The position numbers were made by a program, and so were the translations under genes. DNA of 64,000 nucleotides from Thermoclostridium stercorarium subsp. stercorarium DSM 8532 (GTDB lineage Bacteria > Bacillota > Clostridia > DSM-8532), in assembly GCF_000331995.1 (NCBI RefSeq), contig NC_020134.1:2764627-2828626 (forward strand), written 5' to 3'. The notes under the pieces are model-generated. The model worked only from the letters and a program-made list of their open reading frames with translations, did not search any database and was not told the DNA's origin. This document shows positions 55,211 to 64,000 of the stretch, piece by piece; position 1 is the stretch's first letter, and each line of letters opens with the position of its first letter.

Positions 55211-55687
55211 TTATGCCATTTCTCTCAACACCACAGTAATATGGCTGGTTCTTTTGTTTATCCTGTAAGCACGCCCGTGTGCCCTCGGTCTGATTCTCTT
55301 CATAGTCGGTCCCTGGGTTGCATAAATTTCGGCCACATATAAATTGTCGCGGTTCAGACCGTTGTTGTTCACGGCATTAGCTTCTGCAGATTTCAGCAGT
55401 TTTTCCAGGATTCCTGCCGCTCTCTTCGGTGTATATCTTAAAATGGCATAAGCCTCATCAAGTTTCTTGTTACGTATCAAATCAATAACCAATTTTGCTT
55501 TTCTGGACGACACCCTGACATTTCTCAATACGGCTCTGCCTTCATCCTTTCCAATGCCCAGAATTTTCTTCTCTTTTTTCGTGAGTATTGGAAGCTTTTC
55601 AGATTTTCTGCGTGCCTGCCGGTATTGAGCCAATATTTCGTCCTTTTTTTCCAGAAGTTCGTCCCTGGACATAACCTTTCTACCCAC
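55211..55687 (-). CDS. rplV: ribosomal protein L22 with N-terminal extension
   Basis: 158 aa where about 112 is usual. The core starts near residue 48 ([20 protein letters not shown]) and ends RTSHITVVL. Residues 1-47 ([20 protein letters not shown]) form a charged helical extension with no gap to rpsS. GTG start after GGAGG. Confidence 0.94.
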   Translation of the reverse strand: MGRKVMSRDELLEKKDEILAQYRQARRKSEKLPILTKKEKKILGIGKDEGRAVLRNVRVSSRKAKLVIDLIRNKKLDEAYAILRYTPKRAAGILEKLLKSAEANAVNNNGLNRDNLYVAEIYATQGPTMKRIRPRAHGRAYRINKRTSHITVVLREMA

Positions 55688-55788
55688 GTCGATTCCTCCT
55701 TTTGGCTTTGTACCGATATTTTACGTGGCTTCAAACCAGAACCCCGCTTAGGCTTCTGCATTTGTTGCTGTCAGTTTGACTTCAAAAT

Positions 55789-56070
55789 TTATTTCAGTTT
55801 GCTGCTTTTTTCGTCCTTACCGTGACCCCTGAAGGTACGGGTGGGTGCAAACTCGCCTAATTTATGGCCAACCATATCTTCAGTTATATATATGGGAACA
55901 TGTTTCCTTCCATCATGAACGGCAATGGTGTGCCCAACCATCTGAGGGAATATGGTAGACGCTCTTGACCAGGTTTTTATAACCTTCTTCTCACCTTTCG
56001 CATTCATTTCCTCAATCTTCTTCAGCAGACTTTCGCTAACAAAAGGTCCTTTTTTTAATGATCTACCCAC
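55789..56070 (-). CDS. rpsS: ribosomal protein S19
   Basis: 93 aa: [43 protein letters not shown] start after GGGAGGAGG. Confidence 0.98.
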   Translation of the reverse strand: MGRSLKKGPFVSESLLKKIEEMNAKGEKKVIKTWSRASTIFPQMVGHTIAVHDGRKHVPIYITEDMVGHKLGEFAPTRTFRGHGKDEKSSKLK

Positions 56071-56093
56071 AGAACAAACCTCCTCCCGATACC

Positions 56094-56927
56094 TTAAATG
56101 GCATTACGTCTCTTAATAATGAACTTGTCACTCAGTTTTCTCTTCTTCCTTGTCTTGTAACCCAATGTAGGCTTACCCCAAGGAGTAACAGGACTTGGCA
56201 TACCAATGGGAGATTTTCCTTCTCCACCGCCATGAGGATGGTCATTCGGGTTCATAGCAGAACCGCGGACATGCGGTCTTCTGCCCAACCAGCGGCTTCT
56301 TCCCGCTTTACCTATGCTTACGTTTTCATGATCCACATTTCCAACCTGTCCAATGGTTGCCTTGCAATTCAAGCTAATCATGCGAACTTCACCGGAAGGA
56401 AGCCTTACCTGAGCATAGTTTCCCTCTTTTGCCATCAGCTGGGCCATATTGCCGGCCGCACGAACAAGCTGCCCGCCTTTTCCGGGTTTCAGTTCTATAT
56501 TGTGAATAATCGAACCTATCGGAATATTTCTCAGCGGGAGTGCGTTTCCTACGCGTATGTCGACATTTTCTCCCGACATAACGGTATCACCGACTTTAAG
56601 ACCAAGCGGGGCAAGAATGTACCGCTTTTCTCCGTCTGCATAGTGCAGAAGAGCTATATGCGCCGAACGGTTAGGATCGTATTCAATGGCTGCAACCTTT
56701 GCCGGTATATTGTCCTTATCCCTCTTGAAATCTATAAGTCTGTAATGTCTTTTCGCTCCGCCGCCACGGAACCTTACGGTTATTTTTCCGTAGGAATTTC
56801 GTCCGCCGGTTTTCTTAACAGGAACCAGCAAGGATTTTTCCGGTTCATGCTTTGTAATTTCCTCAAAGGTAGACACAGTCATATTTCTTCTTCCAGGAGA
56901 AGTTGGTCTGTATTTTTTTATTGGCAT
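56094..56927 (-). CDS. rplB: ribosomal protein L2
   Basis: Peptidyl-transferase-adjacent protein, 277 aa: [20 protein letters not shown] and [20 protein letters not shown] with the catalytic-centre-proximal His. Confidence 0.98.
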   Translation of the reverse strand: MPIKKYRPTSPGRRNMTVSTFEEITKHEPEKSLLVPVKKTGGRNSYGKITVRFRGGGAKRHYRLIDFKRDKDNIPAKVAAIEYDPNRSAHIALLHYADGEKRYILAPLGLKVGDTVMSGENVDIRVGNALPLRNIPIGSIIHNIELKPGKGGQLVRAAGNMAQLMAKEGNYAQVRLPSGEVRMISLNCKATIGQVGNVDHENVSIGKAGRSRWLGRRPHVRGSAMNPNDHPHGGGEGKSPIGMPSPVTPWGKPTLGYKTRKKRKLSDKFIIKRRNAI

Positions 56928-57048
56928 TACATTCACTCCTTTACGTTAATTGCATCTATCCGTTAGCAGGCCGACTGTATAACCTATTCAACCGAATAGC
57001 TGCAGCAATCTGCCTTCTTTACCGCGATTGCCCGTTATGAATTTAGTA

Positions 57049-57402
57049 TTATTGCGCTCCACCGAATTCCTCAATTTCGGTCTTATATTTCTTAGCCACC
57101 GTTACAGGTTTGCCTTCCTTGTCAAGATAAGTTACAGGTTGAGGATTGGTATCGATTTTAACAATGGCTTTTTTCCATTTGGATGTTCTTCCCACATGCA
57201 CACCCAGTCTTTTTTCTTTTCCTTTATAGTTAACGGTATTCACCGATAAAACCTTGACATTGAAAAGCTTTTCAACAGCATGCTTGATTTCTGTTTTTGT
57301 TGCTTTCGGATCCACAATAAAGGTGTATTTGCCCTGGGCCATGTTTTCATAGCTCTTTTCGGTTATATACGGACGGATAATAATATCCTCAGCAAGCTTC
57401 AT
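57049..57402 (-). CDS. rplW: ribosomal protein L23
   Basis: 117 aa: [45 protein letters not shown] overlap with rplD. Confidence 0.97.
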   Translation of the reverse strand: MKLAEDIIIRPYITEKSYENMAQGKYTFIVDPKATKTEIKHAVEKLFNVKVLSVNTVNYKGKEKRLGVHVGRTSKWKKAIVKIDTNPQPVTYLDKEGKPVTVAKKYKTEIEEFGGAQ

Positions 57403-58028
57403 TATGCGTACACCTCCTCAACCTTGGCAACAGCTGCCTTGGTGATAATGAACTTCTTGTATTTCAGTATATCGTAGGTGTTAATTGTATTTACAAGAGC
57501 TGTCTTTACATCGGGTATGTTCCTGGCTGATTTGATGACCTTTTCATCAACTTCAGGGAGCACCACCAATGCTGATTCATCGGCAACTTTCAGATTCTTC
57601 AAAATTTTTACAAATTCCTTTGTCTTGATTTCATCCATTACCAGTTCATCAAGAACTATAATGTTGTTGTCCAGTACCTTTGTGGTCAGTGCACTTTTCA
57701 GTGCAAGCCTCTTCAGTTTCTTGGGAATTGTGTAACGATAACTTCTCGGTTTCGGAGCAAAAGCCACACCGCCGCCTTTCCACTGAACGGCACGGATACT
57801 ACCCTGACGGGCACGACCTGTACCTTTCTGCCTCCACGGCTTTCTGCCACCGCCCCGTACTTCACTTCTGGTCTTGGCTGATTGCGTTCCCTGACGTGTG
57901 TTGGCCAGATGGTTGACTACCGCGGTATGCATGGCATCCGTGTTTACTTCTACACCAAATATATCATCGCTGAGGTATATATCCCCTACGACTTCGCCTT
58001 TGATATTGTATACATCCACTTTTGGCAT
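57402..58028 (-). CDS. rplD: ribosomal protein L4
   Basis: 208 aa: [40 protein letters not shown]. In Escherichia coli L4 represses its own S10 operon; the leader here could be an equivalent. ATG 58028 behind GGAGG. Confidence 0.97.
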   Translation of the reverse strand: MPKVDVYNIKGEVVGDIYLSDDIFGVEVNTDAMHTAVVNHLANTRQGTQSAKTRSEVRGGGRKPWRQKGTGRARQGSIRAVQWKGGGVAFAPKPRSYRYTIPKKLKRLALKSALTTKVLDNNIIVLDELVMDEIKTKEFVKILKNLKVADESALVVLPEVDEKVIKSARNIPDVKTALVNTINTYDILKYKKFIITKAAVAKVEEVYA

Positions 58029-58058
58029 TTCAGGTCCTCCTTCCATCTCGTAAGTGCT

Positions 58059-58691
58059 TTACACCTTGACCGAATCCTTGATCATTAAGAGCCCGCCTTT
58101 AACACCGGGTACCGCTCCCTTAACGAGCAGCAGGCCTCTTTCAGCATCAACACGGACAACAGTCAGGTTCTGTACAGTAACTTTTTCATTTCCCATATGC
58201 CCCGGCATCTTTTTGCCCTTGAAAACACGTGCGGGATCGGTATTAGCACCCATCGAACCAACGCCTCTGTGATAACCCGAACCGTGTGACATGGGTCCGC
58301 GGCTCGCTCCAAAGCGCTTAATCGTACCCTGGAAACCTTTACCTTTCGAAATACCGGTTACATCCACTCTGTCGCCTTCACTGAACATATCCTGTACTTT
58401 TATTTCCTGTCCGACTTCATAGTTATCAACATTCTCAATGCGGAACTCTCTCAAATACTTTTTCGGGCTCACTCCGGCCTTGTCAAACTGGCCCTTTGTC
58501 GGTTTATTTACCTTCTTTTCGCTTACATCCTCAAATCCTACCTTCAGCGCATTATACCCGTCAGTTTCCACAGTTTTCTTCTGAATCACCGTTACGGGTC
58601 CTGCCTTTATAACCGTTACGGGAATCAATGTCCCATCTTCGGCGAAGATTTGAGTCATACCAATCTTTTTACCCAGCATACATTTCTTCAT
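58059..58691 (-). CDS. rplC: ribosomal protein L3
   Basis: 210 aa: [20 protein letters not shown] and [20 protein letters not shown] with the L3 signature. Confidence 0.98.
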   Translation of the reverse strand: MKKCMLGKKIGMTQIFAEDGTLIPVTVIKAGPVTVIQKKTVETDGYNALKVGFEDVSEKKVNKPTKGQFDKAGVSPKKYLREFRIENVDNYEVGQEIKVQDMFSEGDRVDVTGISKGKGFQGTIKRFGASRGPMSHGSGYHRGVGSMGANTDPARVFKGKKMPGHMGNEKVTVQNLTVVRVDAERGLLLVKGAVPGVKGGLLMIKDSVKV

Positions 58692-58749
58692 TTTTACATT
58701 TCCCTCCTGTCATTGGTTCGAATAAATCGAACATAACATTACTGTCGAT

Positions 58750-59061
58750 TTACAGCTTGATCTCAATATCCACCCCTGCCGGTAAATCCAACCTCATTAA
58801 CGCATCAACGGTCTTCGGTGTGGGAACAAGGATGTCTATCAGTCTCTTATGAGTTCTTATTTCGAACTGCTCACGCGAATCCTTATACTTGTGAGGAGCG
58901 CGCAAAATTGTAATAACTTCTCTCTTAGTTGGCAGCGGCACAGGACCCGAAACTTTTGCACCAGTCCTCTTTGCTGTTTCAACTATTTTTTCAGCCGATT
59001 GATCAAGCAATTGATGATCAAAAGCCTTTAACCTAATACGAATTTTCTGATTGCTCGCCAT
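58750..59061 (-). CDS. rpsJ: ribosomal protein S10
   Basis: 103 aa: [62 protein letters not shown] 59061 follows TAGGAGG; the longer frame extends through the leader. First gene of the S10 operon. Confidence 0.98.
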   Translation of the reverse strand: MASNQKIRIRLKAFDHQLLDQSAEKIVETAKRTGAKVSGPVPLPTKREVITILRAPHKYKDSREQFEIRTHKRLIDILVPTPKTVDALMRLDLPAGVDIEIKL

Positions 59062-59379
59062 ACATATGCCTCCTAATCCTTGCTTTAAACAAAGGTTTTG
59101 TAAAACAGCTCCTTTTGTGGTATCGCAACAAGTTTTTCGCTGTACACTCTGCCGGGTGTGTCGCATCCTTAAATATATAAAACCCAGGACATGACAAGTT
59201 GACCCCAACTTGTAAACCTAGGCTCAGTAACAAACATACTTCACGCATGTACATGAATACATGCATGAACGCAAGATGTACAGTGACTTGTCGCCCGGTT
59301 TCTACGAATCGGACATTCTCCGTTGAAGTTCCCCGGAATTCCGGCAATCTCCAACTTCATCGTATGCCATGTCACAACA
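59062..59379 (-). other. long structured leader of the S10 operon
   Basis: About 318 nt from the predicted start point to rpsJ with no convincing gene. Minus-strand RNA hairpins include GAAGTT...AACTTC around the palindrome CCGGAATTCCGG; TTCATGCATGTA / TACATGCGTGAA (11 of 12 paired) around a 6-nt loop; and ACAAGTTG / CAACTTGT (59194-59213), flanked by near-complementary CCTAGG/CCCAGG and followed by a TTTTATATATTT tract like an attenuator. Confidence 0.6.
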
Positions 59380-59385
59380 GGCAAC

Positions 59386-59414
59386 ATTATACTATAGTTT
59401 TTTGGGCATGACAA
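59386..59414 (-). promoter_or_regulatory. S10 operon promoter
   Basis: TTGTCA (59414-59409), 17 bp, TATAAT (59391-59386) on the minus strand. Start point near 59379. Confidence 0.75.
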
Positions 59415-59461
59415 GTATTTTTCATAAATTTTTTACTTAAAATTCTACGTTAAATTTTTAA

Positions 59462-59917
59462 TTATTCCCCGTCCAGATAACACCACATTATAAGTGCGTC
59501 TTCATGGGTGTCGCTGTAATAGTTTTTCCTCAGCCCTTCAACCTTGAAGCCGAACTTCTTATACATCGATATTGCGGCAATGTTGCTTTTTCTTACCTCC
59601 AGCGTCAGTGCCCGCAGTTTACTGCTCCTGGCCGATTCAATAATCTTTTCCATCAGCCTTGTTCCAATTTTCATCCTTCGATACGACGGATCCACCGCTA
59701 TGTTTGTAATATGGCCTTCGTCCAATATAATCCAAAACCCGGTATACCCCACTATTCTGCCCGAAATCTCAGCGACAAAATAACGGGCACGGGGATTTTC
59801 CAGTTCATCAAAAAACATCAGCCTGGACCACGGACTTGTAAATGAGCGTTTTTCAACGGCAAGCACTCTGTCTATGTCTTCAAGTCTCATCGGTCTGATA
59901 GTCAGCTCATTTTCCAT
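59462..59917 (-). CDS. rimI: ribosomal-protein-alanine N-acetyltransferase
   Basis: GNAT acetyltransferase, 151 aa. Acetyl-CoA loop VDPSYRRMKIGTRLMEKIIE and LTLEVRKSNIAAISMYKKFG. It overlaps tsaB by 11 nt, the common tsaE-tsaB-rimI order. Confidence 0.9.
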   Translation of the reverse strand: MENELTIRPMRLEDIDRVLAVEKRSFTSPWSRLMFFDELENPRARYFVAEISGRIVGYTGFWIILDEGHITNIAVDPSYRRMKIGTRLMEKIIESARSSKLRALTLEVRKSNIAAISMYKKFGFKVEGLRKNYYSDTHEDALIMWCYLDGE

Positions 59918-60623
59918 TGGAGTTACTCCCCGATAACAGTTCTTTCATCCTTTCAGCCTGTGATTTTCTGAGGTAATTCGGGACCACATGAAATGCATCG
60001 GTAACCTTTCCGTCTTTCTGCATTAACCAGGCAAGATACGCCACTGCTGCAGCCCGATGCGTAAAAATGTTATCGGGTGCAAACCTTGCCTTTATACCCT
60101 GATCAAGTATATAGTCCTCGTATAACGAAACGGCATCACCAACAAAATGTATCGGCATATCATACGCCCTAAGTTTAGATACAAGTTCCTCAATGGCTAT
60201 CCCTGTATCCTCCATCAGAACCGATACCGATTCGTTGTCTATTTTATAAAGCCCGGTGTAAACCTGGCGGTTCCGCGCGTCCATTACAGGGCATACCAGC
60301 CCGTCGGGGGCACTTACGGTATATGCCAGAGCCATAAGGGTTGAAACCTCCACAACGGGCAAATTCAGCGCGTAAGCCATTGCTTTTATCGTAACCACAC
60401 CTATTCTCAGCCCGGTAAAAGAACCGGGGCCGTTTGCAACCGCCAGCATATCCAGGTCTTCCGGCTTATAATCAAGTATTTCAAGCAACTGGTGGATCAT
60501 CGGAATAACTTTCTGCGAATGGGTTTTTCCGTTCCTGATGGTTATTTCGCCCGTAAGGTAGCCATCCTTTACCACTGCCACCGACGCTGCCTGTGCCGAC
60601 GTATCCAAAGCAAGTATAATCAT
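59907..60623 (-). CDS. tsaB: tRNA threonylcarbamoyladenosine biosynthesis protein TsaB
   Basis: Scaffold partner of TsaD for the t6A37 tRNA modification. 238 aa: ILALDTSAQAASVAVVKDGY, VANGPGSFTGLRIGVVTIKA. tsaD is not adjacent in this window. Confidence 0.93.
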   Translation of the reverse strand: MIILALDTSAQAASVAVVKDGYLTGEITIRNGKTHSQKVIPMIHQLLEILDYKPEDLDMLAVANGPGSFTGLRIGVVTIKAMAYALNLPVVEVSTLMALAYTVSAPDGLVCPVMDARNRQVYTGLYKIDNESVSVLMEDTGIAIEELVSKLRAYDMPIHFVGDAVSLYEDYILDQGIKARFAPDNIFTHRAAAVAYLAWLMQKDGKVTDAFHVVPNYLRKSQAERMKELLSGSNSNGK

Positions 60624-61054
60624 TCGCTTTCAAGCCCCTTTACAGTAATCCTTCGCTTGTCCGCACCGTCTTCTGTCCGTTCGAAATGTATCCATATCGC
60701 CCGCGGCGGGATCAGGTTTTTTATCAAATCCGCCCACTCAATTACACAAATATCATTTTCGTACAGGTATTCATTAAAACCTATCTCAAACATCTCTTCC
60801 TCGTCGGATATACGGTACACGTCAAAATGGTGCAGACTGACATCACGGCCTTTATAGCTTTGCACCAGAGTGAACGTGGGACTTGTAACATATTCGGCAA
60901 CGCCAAGACCACGGGCAAGGCCTTTGACAAACGCGGTCTTGCCCGTTCCCAAATCCCCGGTCAAAGCAATAATGTCGCCTTTTTTCAGTTTTGCCGCTAT
61001 TTTCTCTCCAAACCTGACGGTATCGGCTTCACTTTCCGAAATCACCGTAAACAT
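60620..61054 (-). CDS. tsaE: tRNA threonylcarbamoyladenosine biosynthesis ATPase TsaE
   Basis: 144 aa from ATG 61054 after GGAGATAG. P-loop LTGDLGTGKTAFVKGLAR, and VTSPTFTLVQSYKGRDVSLH, HFDVYR. Overlaps tsaB by 4 nt. Confidence 0.94.
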   Translation of the reverse strand: MFTVISESEADTVRFGEKIAAKLKKGDIIALTGDLGTGKTAFVKGLARGLGVAEYVTSPTFTLVQSYKGRDVSLHHFDVYRISDEEEMFEIGFNEYLYENDICVIEWADLIKNLIPPRAIWIHFERTEDGADKRRITVKGLESE

Positions 61055-61144
61055 CGCTATCTCCATTCCATGGTTCACTGTTTACATCAATACCTTTACT
61101 GTCCCCCGGTATTGCAAATTCATACAGGTACTTTACAGTTCCTG

Positions 61145-62122
61145 TCATTCCTGTCTGCCGCTCAGCCACGGCAGGATTTTTTCAATGGTATATTCCTTTG
61201 CCTCTTCATCGGTAAGTATTTTTGCCCACTGAACCCTTTTATCGGGCCGGGCCCCGGGCCCGTAGCTGTTATACTCGGCATAAAAAACGGTGGATTCGCT
61301 TTCAGGTTTATCCCAGTTATGCCAGCCTTCACTTTTAATATGATCATCCATATAGCAATTTATAAAAACGGTTCTCGCAAAATTCCTCCACGGTCTGCCG
61401 AGATACACGGTGGACGGTTTGCATTTGCCCAGAAGCCTGCAGTTAATAAAAACATAACCGTATTTCACGCCTTCAGGCGTGGACGCGGCCGTAATATATC
61501 CGTTTACGCCGCCTTCTGGTTCACCCCTGTCCAGCGACACAATAGTACAGTTCTTGAAAACCGCTGTTGCCGAGCCGAATATAAAATCCACATCGCCTTC
61601 AATATAGCAGTTTTCATAATAGTGACTCTGCATTTTTCTTTCTCTGTGCTCACCCGGCCCTTTAAATCCGTTTTTTATAATAGGCGCCGGGGGCAGCGGT
61701 GCTGTGAAGAGAGTATCCTGATGCCCCAAAAAACGGCAGTTCCGGAACACTGCACGGTCGGCATCCACGTAAGCTGCAAGGGCTTGTCCCTTTATTGTAC
61801 CCGATCCTGCCGCGTTTTCAATAGTCAGGTTGCGCGCTTCAAATCCGTCGCCAGTAATAAGAACGGTATATGAATTAAACGTACCGTATTCTTCGCCGTT
61901 TTCAAACCTCTTCCTTGCATAGTCGTCGTAAGTAATCACCGTTGATTCGGCGTCTTCCCCAATCAGTGTGACATTGGGCCTGCTTATGTGAAGTTTCTCC
62001 CTGTATATTCCTTTCTTAATATGAATTACAACTCTTTCGCCGCTGTCTTTCATATTTTCCAGTGCCTGCAAGGCCTGTCCCAGCGAAAGATAATCTCCGC
62101 TTCCGTCCGCTGCGACGATCAT
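61145..62122 (-). CDS. pectinesterase (carbohydrate esterase family 8), cytoplasmic form
   Basis: Removes methyl esters from galacturonan. 325 aa beta-helix protein. Active-site motifs: GQALAAYVDADRAVFRNCRF, GHQDTLFT (first Asp), DVDFIFGSATAVF (nucleophile Asp) and YLGRPWRNFARTVF (Arg). No signal peptide, so it probably acts on imported methylated oligogalacturonides. Own promoter and no operon partner close by. Confidence 0.93.
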   Translation of the reverse strand: MIVAADGSGDYLSLGQALQALENMKDSGERVVIHIKKGIYREKLHISRPNVTLIGEDAESTVITYDDYARKRFENGEEYGTFNSYTVLITGDGFEARNLTIENAAGSGTIKGQALAAYVDADRAVFRNCRFLGHQDTLFTAPLPPAPIIKNGFKGPGEHRERKMQSHYYENCYIEGDVDFIFGSATAVFKNCTIVSLDRGEPEGGVNGYITAASTPEGVKYGYVFINCRLLGKCKPSTVYLGRPWRNFARTVFINCYMDDHIKSEGWHNWDKPESESTVFYAEYNSYGPGARPDKRVQWAKILTDEEAKEYTIEKILPWLSGRQE

Positions 62123-62167
62123 GTTTCCTGCCCCTTTCGTTTCTGAATGGTATTAAATCTATATTTG

Positions 62168-62196
62168 AGTATATTTAATATAAACGCATTTTACAA
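62168..62196 (-). promoter_or_regulatory. pectinesterase gene promoter
   Basis: TTGTAA (62196-62191), 17 bp, TATACT (62173-62168) on the minus strand, about 45 nt before the start codon. Confidence 0.6.
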
Positions 62197-62226
62197 TTAT
62201 CTTTTTTACAAAACAAAAAAACGTAA

Positions 62227-62682
62227 CTATTTCCTTATTATATTACCCGATTCGTCCTTTACCAGCCCGAACAGTTTTATCATGAACGGAGGAACGGGAA
62301 TGCCCAGGATAATGAGATTTTGGATTATGCTCAAGCCTTCGGTGCCGATAAGGTATATATAAACCGCCATCGTAATGGAGTTTTCTATTTTGATGTCAAA
62401 TCCCGTGTTCTCTGTCAAATATTTAATCAAAAATTCAACCAGGATTGTGACAAGTATAAGTATCAGGTACGACAGCTTTTTTAAAGCGCCCCTGATTCCC
62501 TTTTTATAATTAAACCCGTTGTTTTTAACCAGCCCGCAGATAATGCCCGTTATATAATCCAGAACCATAAACGCCGCCAGTATTACAAAAACCTCATGCA
62601 TCGAATTGGAAACATAGGCGATTACCATAACCAGGGAACCAAGAAAGGTTTTTGTTTCCAACGCCTGCATAAGCCTGTACAT
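62227..62682 (-). CDS. phage-type holin
   Basis: 151 aa with about four hydrophobic helices (FLGSLVMVIAYVSNSMHEVF, LILILVTILVEFLIKYL) and the toxin-secretion/phage-lysis holin pattern YITGIICGLVKNNGFNYKKG, SYLILILV. No endolysin or other phage gene is next to it, so it is an orphan; it could serve autolysis or protein release. Confidence 0.75.
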   Translation of the reverse strand: MYRLMQALETKTFLGSLVMVIAYVSNSMHEVFVILAAFMVLDYITGIICGLVKNNGFNYKKGIRGALKKLSYLILILVTILVEFLIKYLTENTGFDIKIENSITMAVYIYLIGTEGLSIIQNLIILGIPVPPFMIKLFGLVKDESGNIIRK

Positions 62683-62849
62683 AAAATCCCCTCTTTTCAG
62701 TTAAGGTTAATTTATTATATGCACGCCGGGAAAAGTTGACAAACCCCTGCAACAGTGCTCCATGCAGGCAAAATGCAATTGCGCTCGACCGGCTCCGCCC
62801 CGTAAAAACCGACATGCGGCGGAGAGTACAGTGCCGCAAGGCCATGACA

Positions 62850-62874
62850 AAAAAAAGGCCGGGAAAACCCGGCC
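62850..62874 (-). terminator. terminator of the sugar-binding protein gene
   Basis: GGCCGGG (62857-62863), AAAA, CCCGGCC (62868-62874); minus-strand T8 run follows. Confidence 0.88.
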
Positions 62875-62899
62875 GGCAAAGCGAATATTACAACAACGA

Positions 62900-64000
62900 T
62901 TATTTCGGTTTATTCTTAAGCCATTCGTCATACTGCCTCTGCATTTCGGCAATGAGCTCATCCACGCCTGCCGCTTTAAGCTCTTTTGCGAACTGCTCAA
63001 CGGTAGGCTCCACTTCAACCGAACCTGTGAACAGTTGCTTGTAATATGCCTGAACAACGTTTTTGCAGGCTGAAATCTGGGTTTCCACGTTGGTCTTGTC
63101 AAATACGAATCCAAGACTGTTCAGCACCAGGCCTTCTTCGTTGAATTTCAGGAATTTTTCCCACTTCTGCGGATCCTCGTTGCTCATCAGGTAATCTTTG
63201 AACTGATCGCCGAATTTCCATCCATGTCCCGGATTATATCCTGAATTTTCAGGATTTATAAGTTCAATCACATTATCGTTTATCTTCCTGTAATGAACAT
63301 TTTCAATACCATAGTTCAGAAGATTCTTCAGGTATTTGTCGGTATACAGCAGTTCTATGAACAGGAAAGCTTTTTCGGGATTCTTCGACGCTTTGGGTAT
63401 TGCCAGCATTGCTCCCGTAGTTTCACGGTTGGACATAACGGGACGCGTTACATCAACCTGTACCCACTCAATTCCCGTAGTAGCCGACATTTCGGCATCT
63501 TTTCCGGGTTTCAGGGACTGAGATGCCGCAAAATATTTTCCTGACTTCATAAGCTCAACCTGATTCTGCATTGTTGCGGCGTCGGGATGAATATATCCTT
63601 TGTTCATCCAGTCCCTCATAAGATGATAGTGTTCTATGCTTTCAGGGGCAAGGAAGTGGTTAATTATTTTCGTATCCCTGTTATCGGGGTATAGTGCACC
63701 GGGAACATCGTCGTCACTGATGCGGTCCCAGTCAAGAAGCTGGAAAGGCGCATCCATTGTGGCAATACACAGCGGTATAATATCCGGTTCGTTTTCCTTT
63801 ATTATTTTCAGCAGCGGTTCAATTGCTTCTATTGTTTTAATGTTGCTGATATCCATGTTGTATTTTTCCACAAGATCTTTTCTGAGAAGCCATCCCCAGT
63901 TATGCACCTTTTCCTTGTTGGTCGGAAGGGCGTAGTTCTTGCCGTTGATTGCCGAACCGTTAAGGAAATCTTCACCGAGGATTTGTTTTATTGCTGGATA
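62900..64000 (-). CDS. extracellular sugar-binding protein with DUF3502-like C-terminus, 5' end outside the window
   Basis: Family 1 solute-binding protein for an oligosaccharide ABC transporter (LplA type). The reading frame is open to the window edge (KQILGEDFLNGSAINGKNYA, LPTNKEKVHNWGWLLRKDL), so the signal peptide is not visible. The C-terminus has the DUF3502 pattern, AFLFIELLYTDKYLKNLLNY and NSLGFVFDKTNVETQISACK. The permeases are expected upstream, outside this window. Confidence 0.85.
   Translation of the reverse strand, partial: YPAIKQILGEDFLNGSAINGKNYALPTNKEKVHNWGWLLRKDLVEKYNMDISNIKTIEAIEPLLKIIKENEPDIIPLCIATMDAPFQLLDWDRISDDDVPGALYPDNRDTKIINHFLAPESIEHYHLMRDWMNKGYIHPDAATMQNQVELMKSGKYFAASQSLKPGKDAEMSATTGIEWVQVDVTRPVMSNRETTGAMLAIPKASKNPEKAFLFIELLYTDKYLKNLLNYGIENVHYRKINDNVIELINPENSGYNPGHGWKFGDQFKDYLMSNEDPQKWEKFLKFNEEGLVLNSLGFVFDKTNVETQISACKNVVQAYYKQLFTGSVEVEPTVEQFAKELKAAGVDELIAEMQRQYDEWLKNKPK

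Noticed and set aside
59033-59347. 104-aa open frame in the S10 leader
   Set aside because: It overlaps hairpins, lacks a Shine-Dalgarno, and has no coding-like pattern; it is a chance frame of the leader.
42240-59460. Long plus-strand frames opposite the ribosomal genes
   Set aside because: All are antisense shadows of clear ribosomal proteins, without ribosome sites.
62707-63114. 135-aa minus-strand frame over the terminator and binding-protein end
   Set aside because: It crosses the strong terminator at 62850-62874 and is a shadow of the binding-protein gene in another frame.
62227-64000. Prophage remnant around the holin
   Set aside because: Only one phage-like gene; flanking genes are metabolic and no integrase or att repeat was seen.

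Overview
The window looks like chromosome of a Gram-positive, endospore-forming, motile member of the Clostridia, probably from the plant-polysaccharide-degrading (Thermoclostridium/Acetivibrio-like) clade. The assignment is an inference from several features: Shine-Dalgarno-rich starts including TTG and GTG, a YyaC spore protein, a CsrA/FliW/flagellin block, an S-box in front of metK, a pectin methylesterase and sugar ABC transporters. No rRNA, tRNA, CRISPR array, insertion sequence or complete prophage was seen.

Layout. 1-5 kb: a DeoR-type regulator broken by a frameshift, divergent from a ChvE/GguA/GguB-like sugar ABC transporter. 5-7.3 kb: proB, HU and a ZIP metal transporter whose frame contains no normal N-terminal start codon. 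7.3-19.4 kb: a late flagellar cluster read leftwards (yvyF, flgM, flgN, two flgK genes, flgL, fliW, csrA, fliC, flaG, fliD, fliS, a FlgN/FliT-like chaperone) with sigma-D-like promoters and a CsrA-type hairpin in the flagellin leader. The first flgK carries an inserted von Willebrand A-like domain. 19.4-29 kb: comFC, recD2, an HD-GYP protein, S-box-metK, rubredoxin, yyaC, a PAS-SpoIIE phosphatase and a small unknown gene under a LexA-box promoter. 28.4-32 kb: a polyprenyl diphosphate synthase with a frameshift at an A7 run, a lipoprotein with the flavinylation motif, and a type-II NADH dehydrogenase with a membrane tail. Together these three resemble part of a flavin-based extracellular electron transfer locus. 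32-36 kb: vanZ-like gene, then znuA-znuC-znuB-zur behind a palindromic operator. 36-38 kb: secreted protein, anti-sigma factor and ECF sigma factor. 38-59.4 kb: a long leftward superoperon S10-spc-alpha (rpsJ to rplQ) followed by a fused EcfA1-EcfA2 ATPase, EcfT, a TPR protein and a methyltransferase. 59.4-64 kb: rimI/tsaB/tsaE, a cytoplasmic pectinesterase, an orphan holin and a truncated sugar-binding protein.

The genes connect in several circuits. FlgM, CsrA and FliW couple flagellar export to flagellin synthesis. Zur and Znu control zinc supply beside ribosomal genes whose products (L24, S14, S4, L36) have zinc-ligand cysteines. The flavoprotein/NDH-2/prenyl synthase trio could pass NADH electrons through a quinone to a surface flavin. 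The sugar transporter, pectinesterase and terminal binding protein fit a plant-polysaccharide diet. The strongest candidates for something new are the vWA-bearing FlgK, the flavin electron-transfer locus, the LexA-controlled small protein, the probable AUU start of the ZIP gene, and the structured leaders ahead of rpsJ and rpsM.
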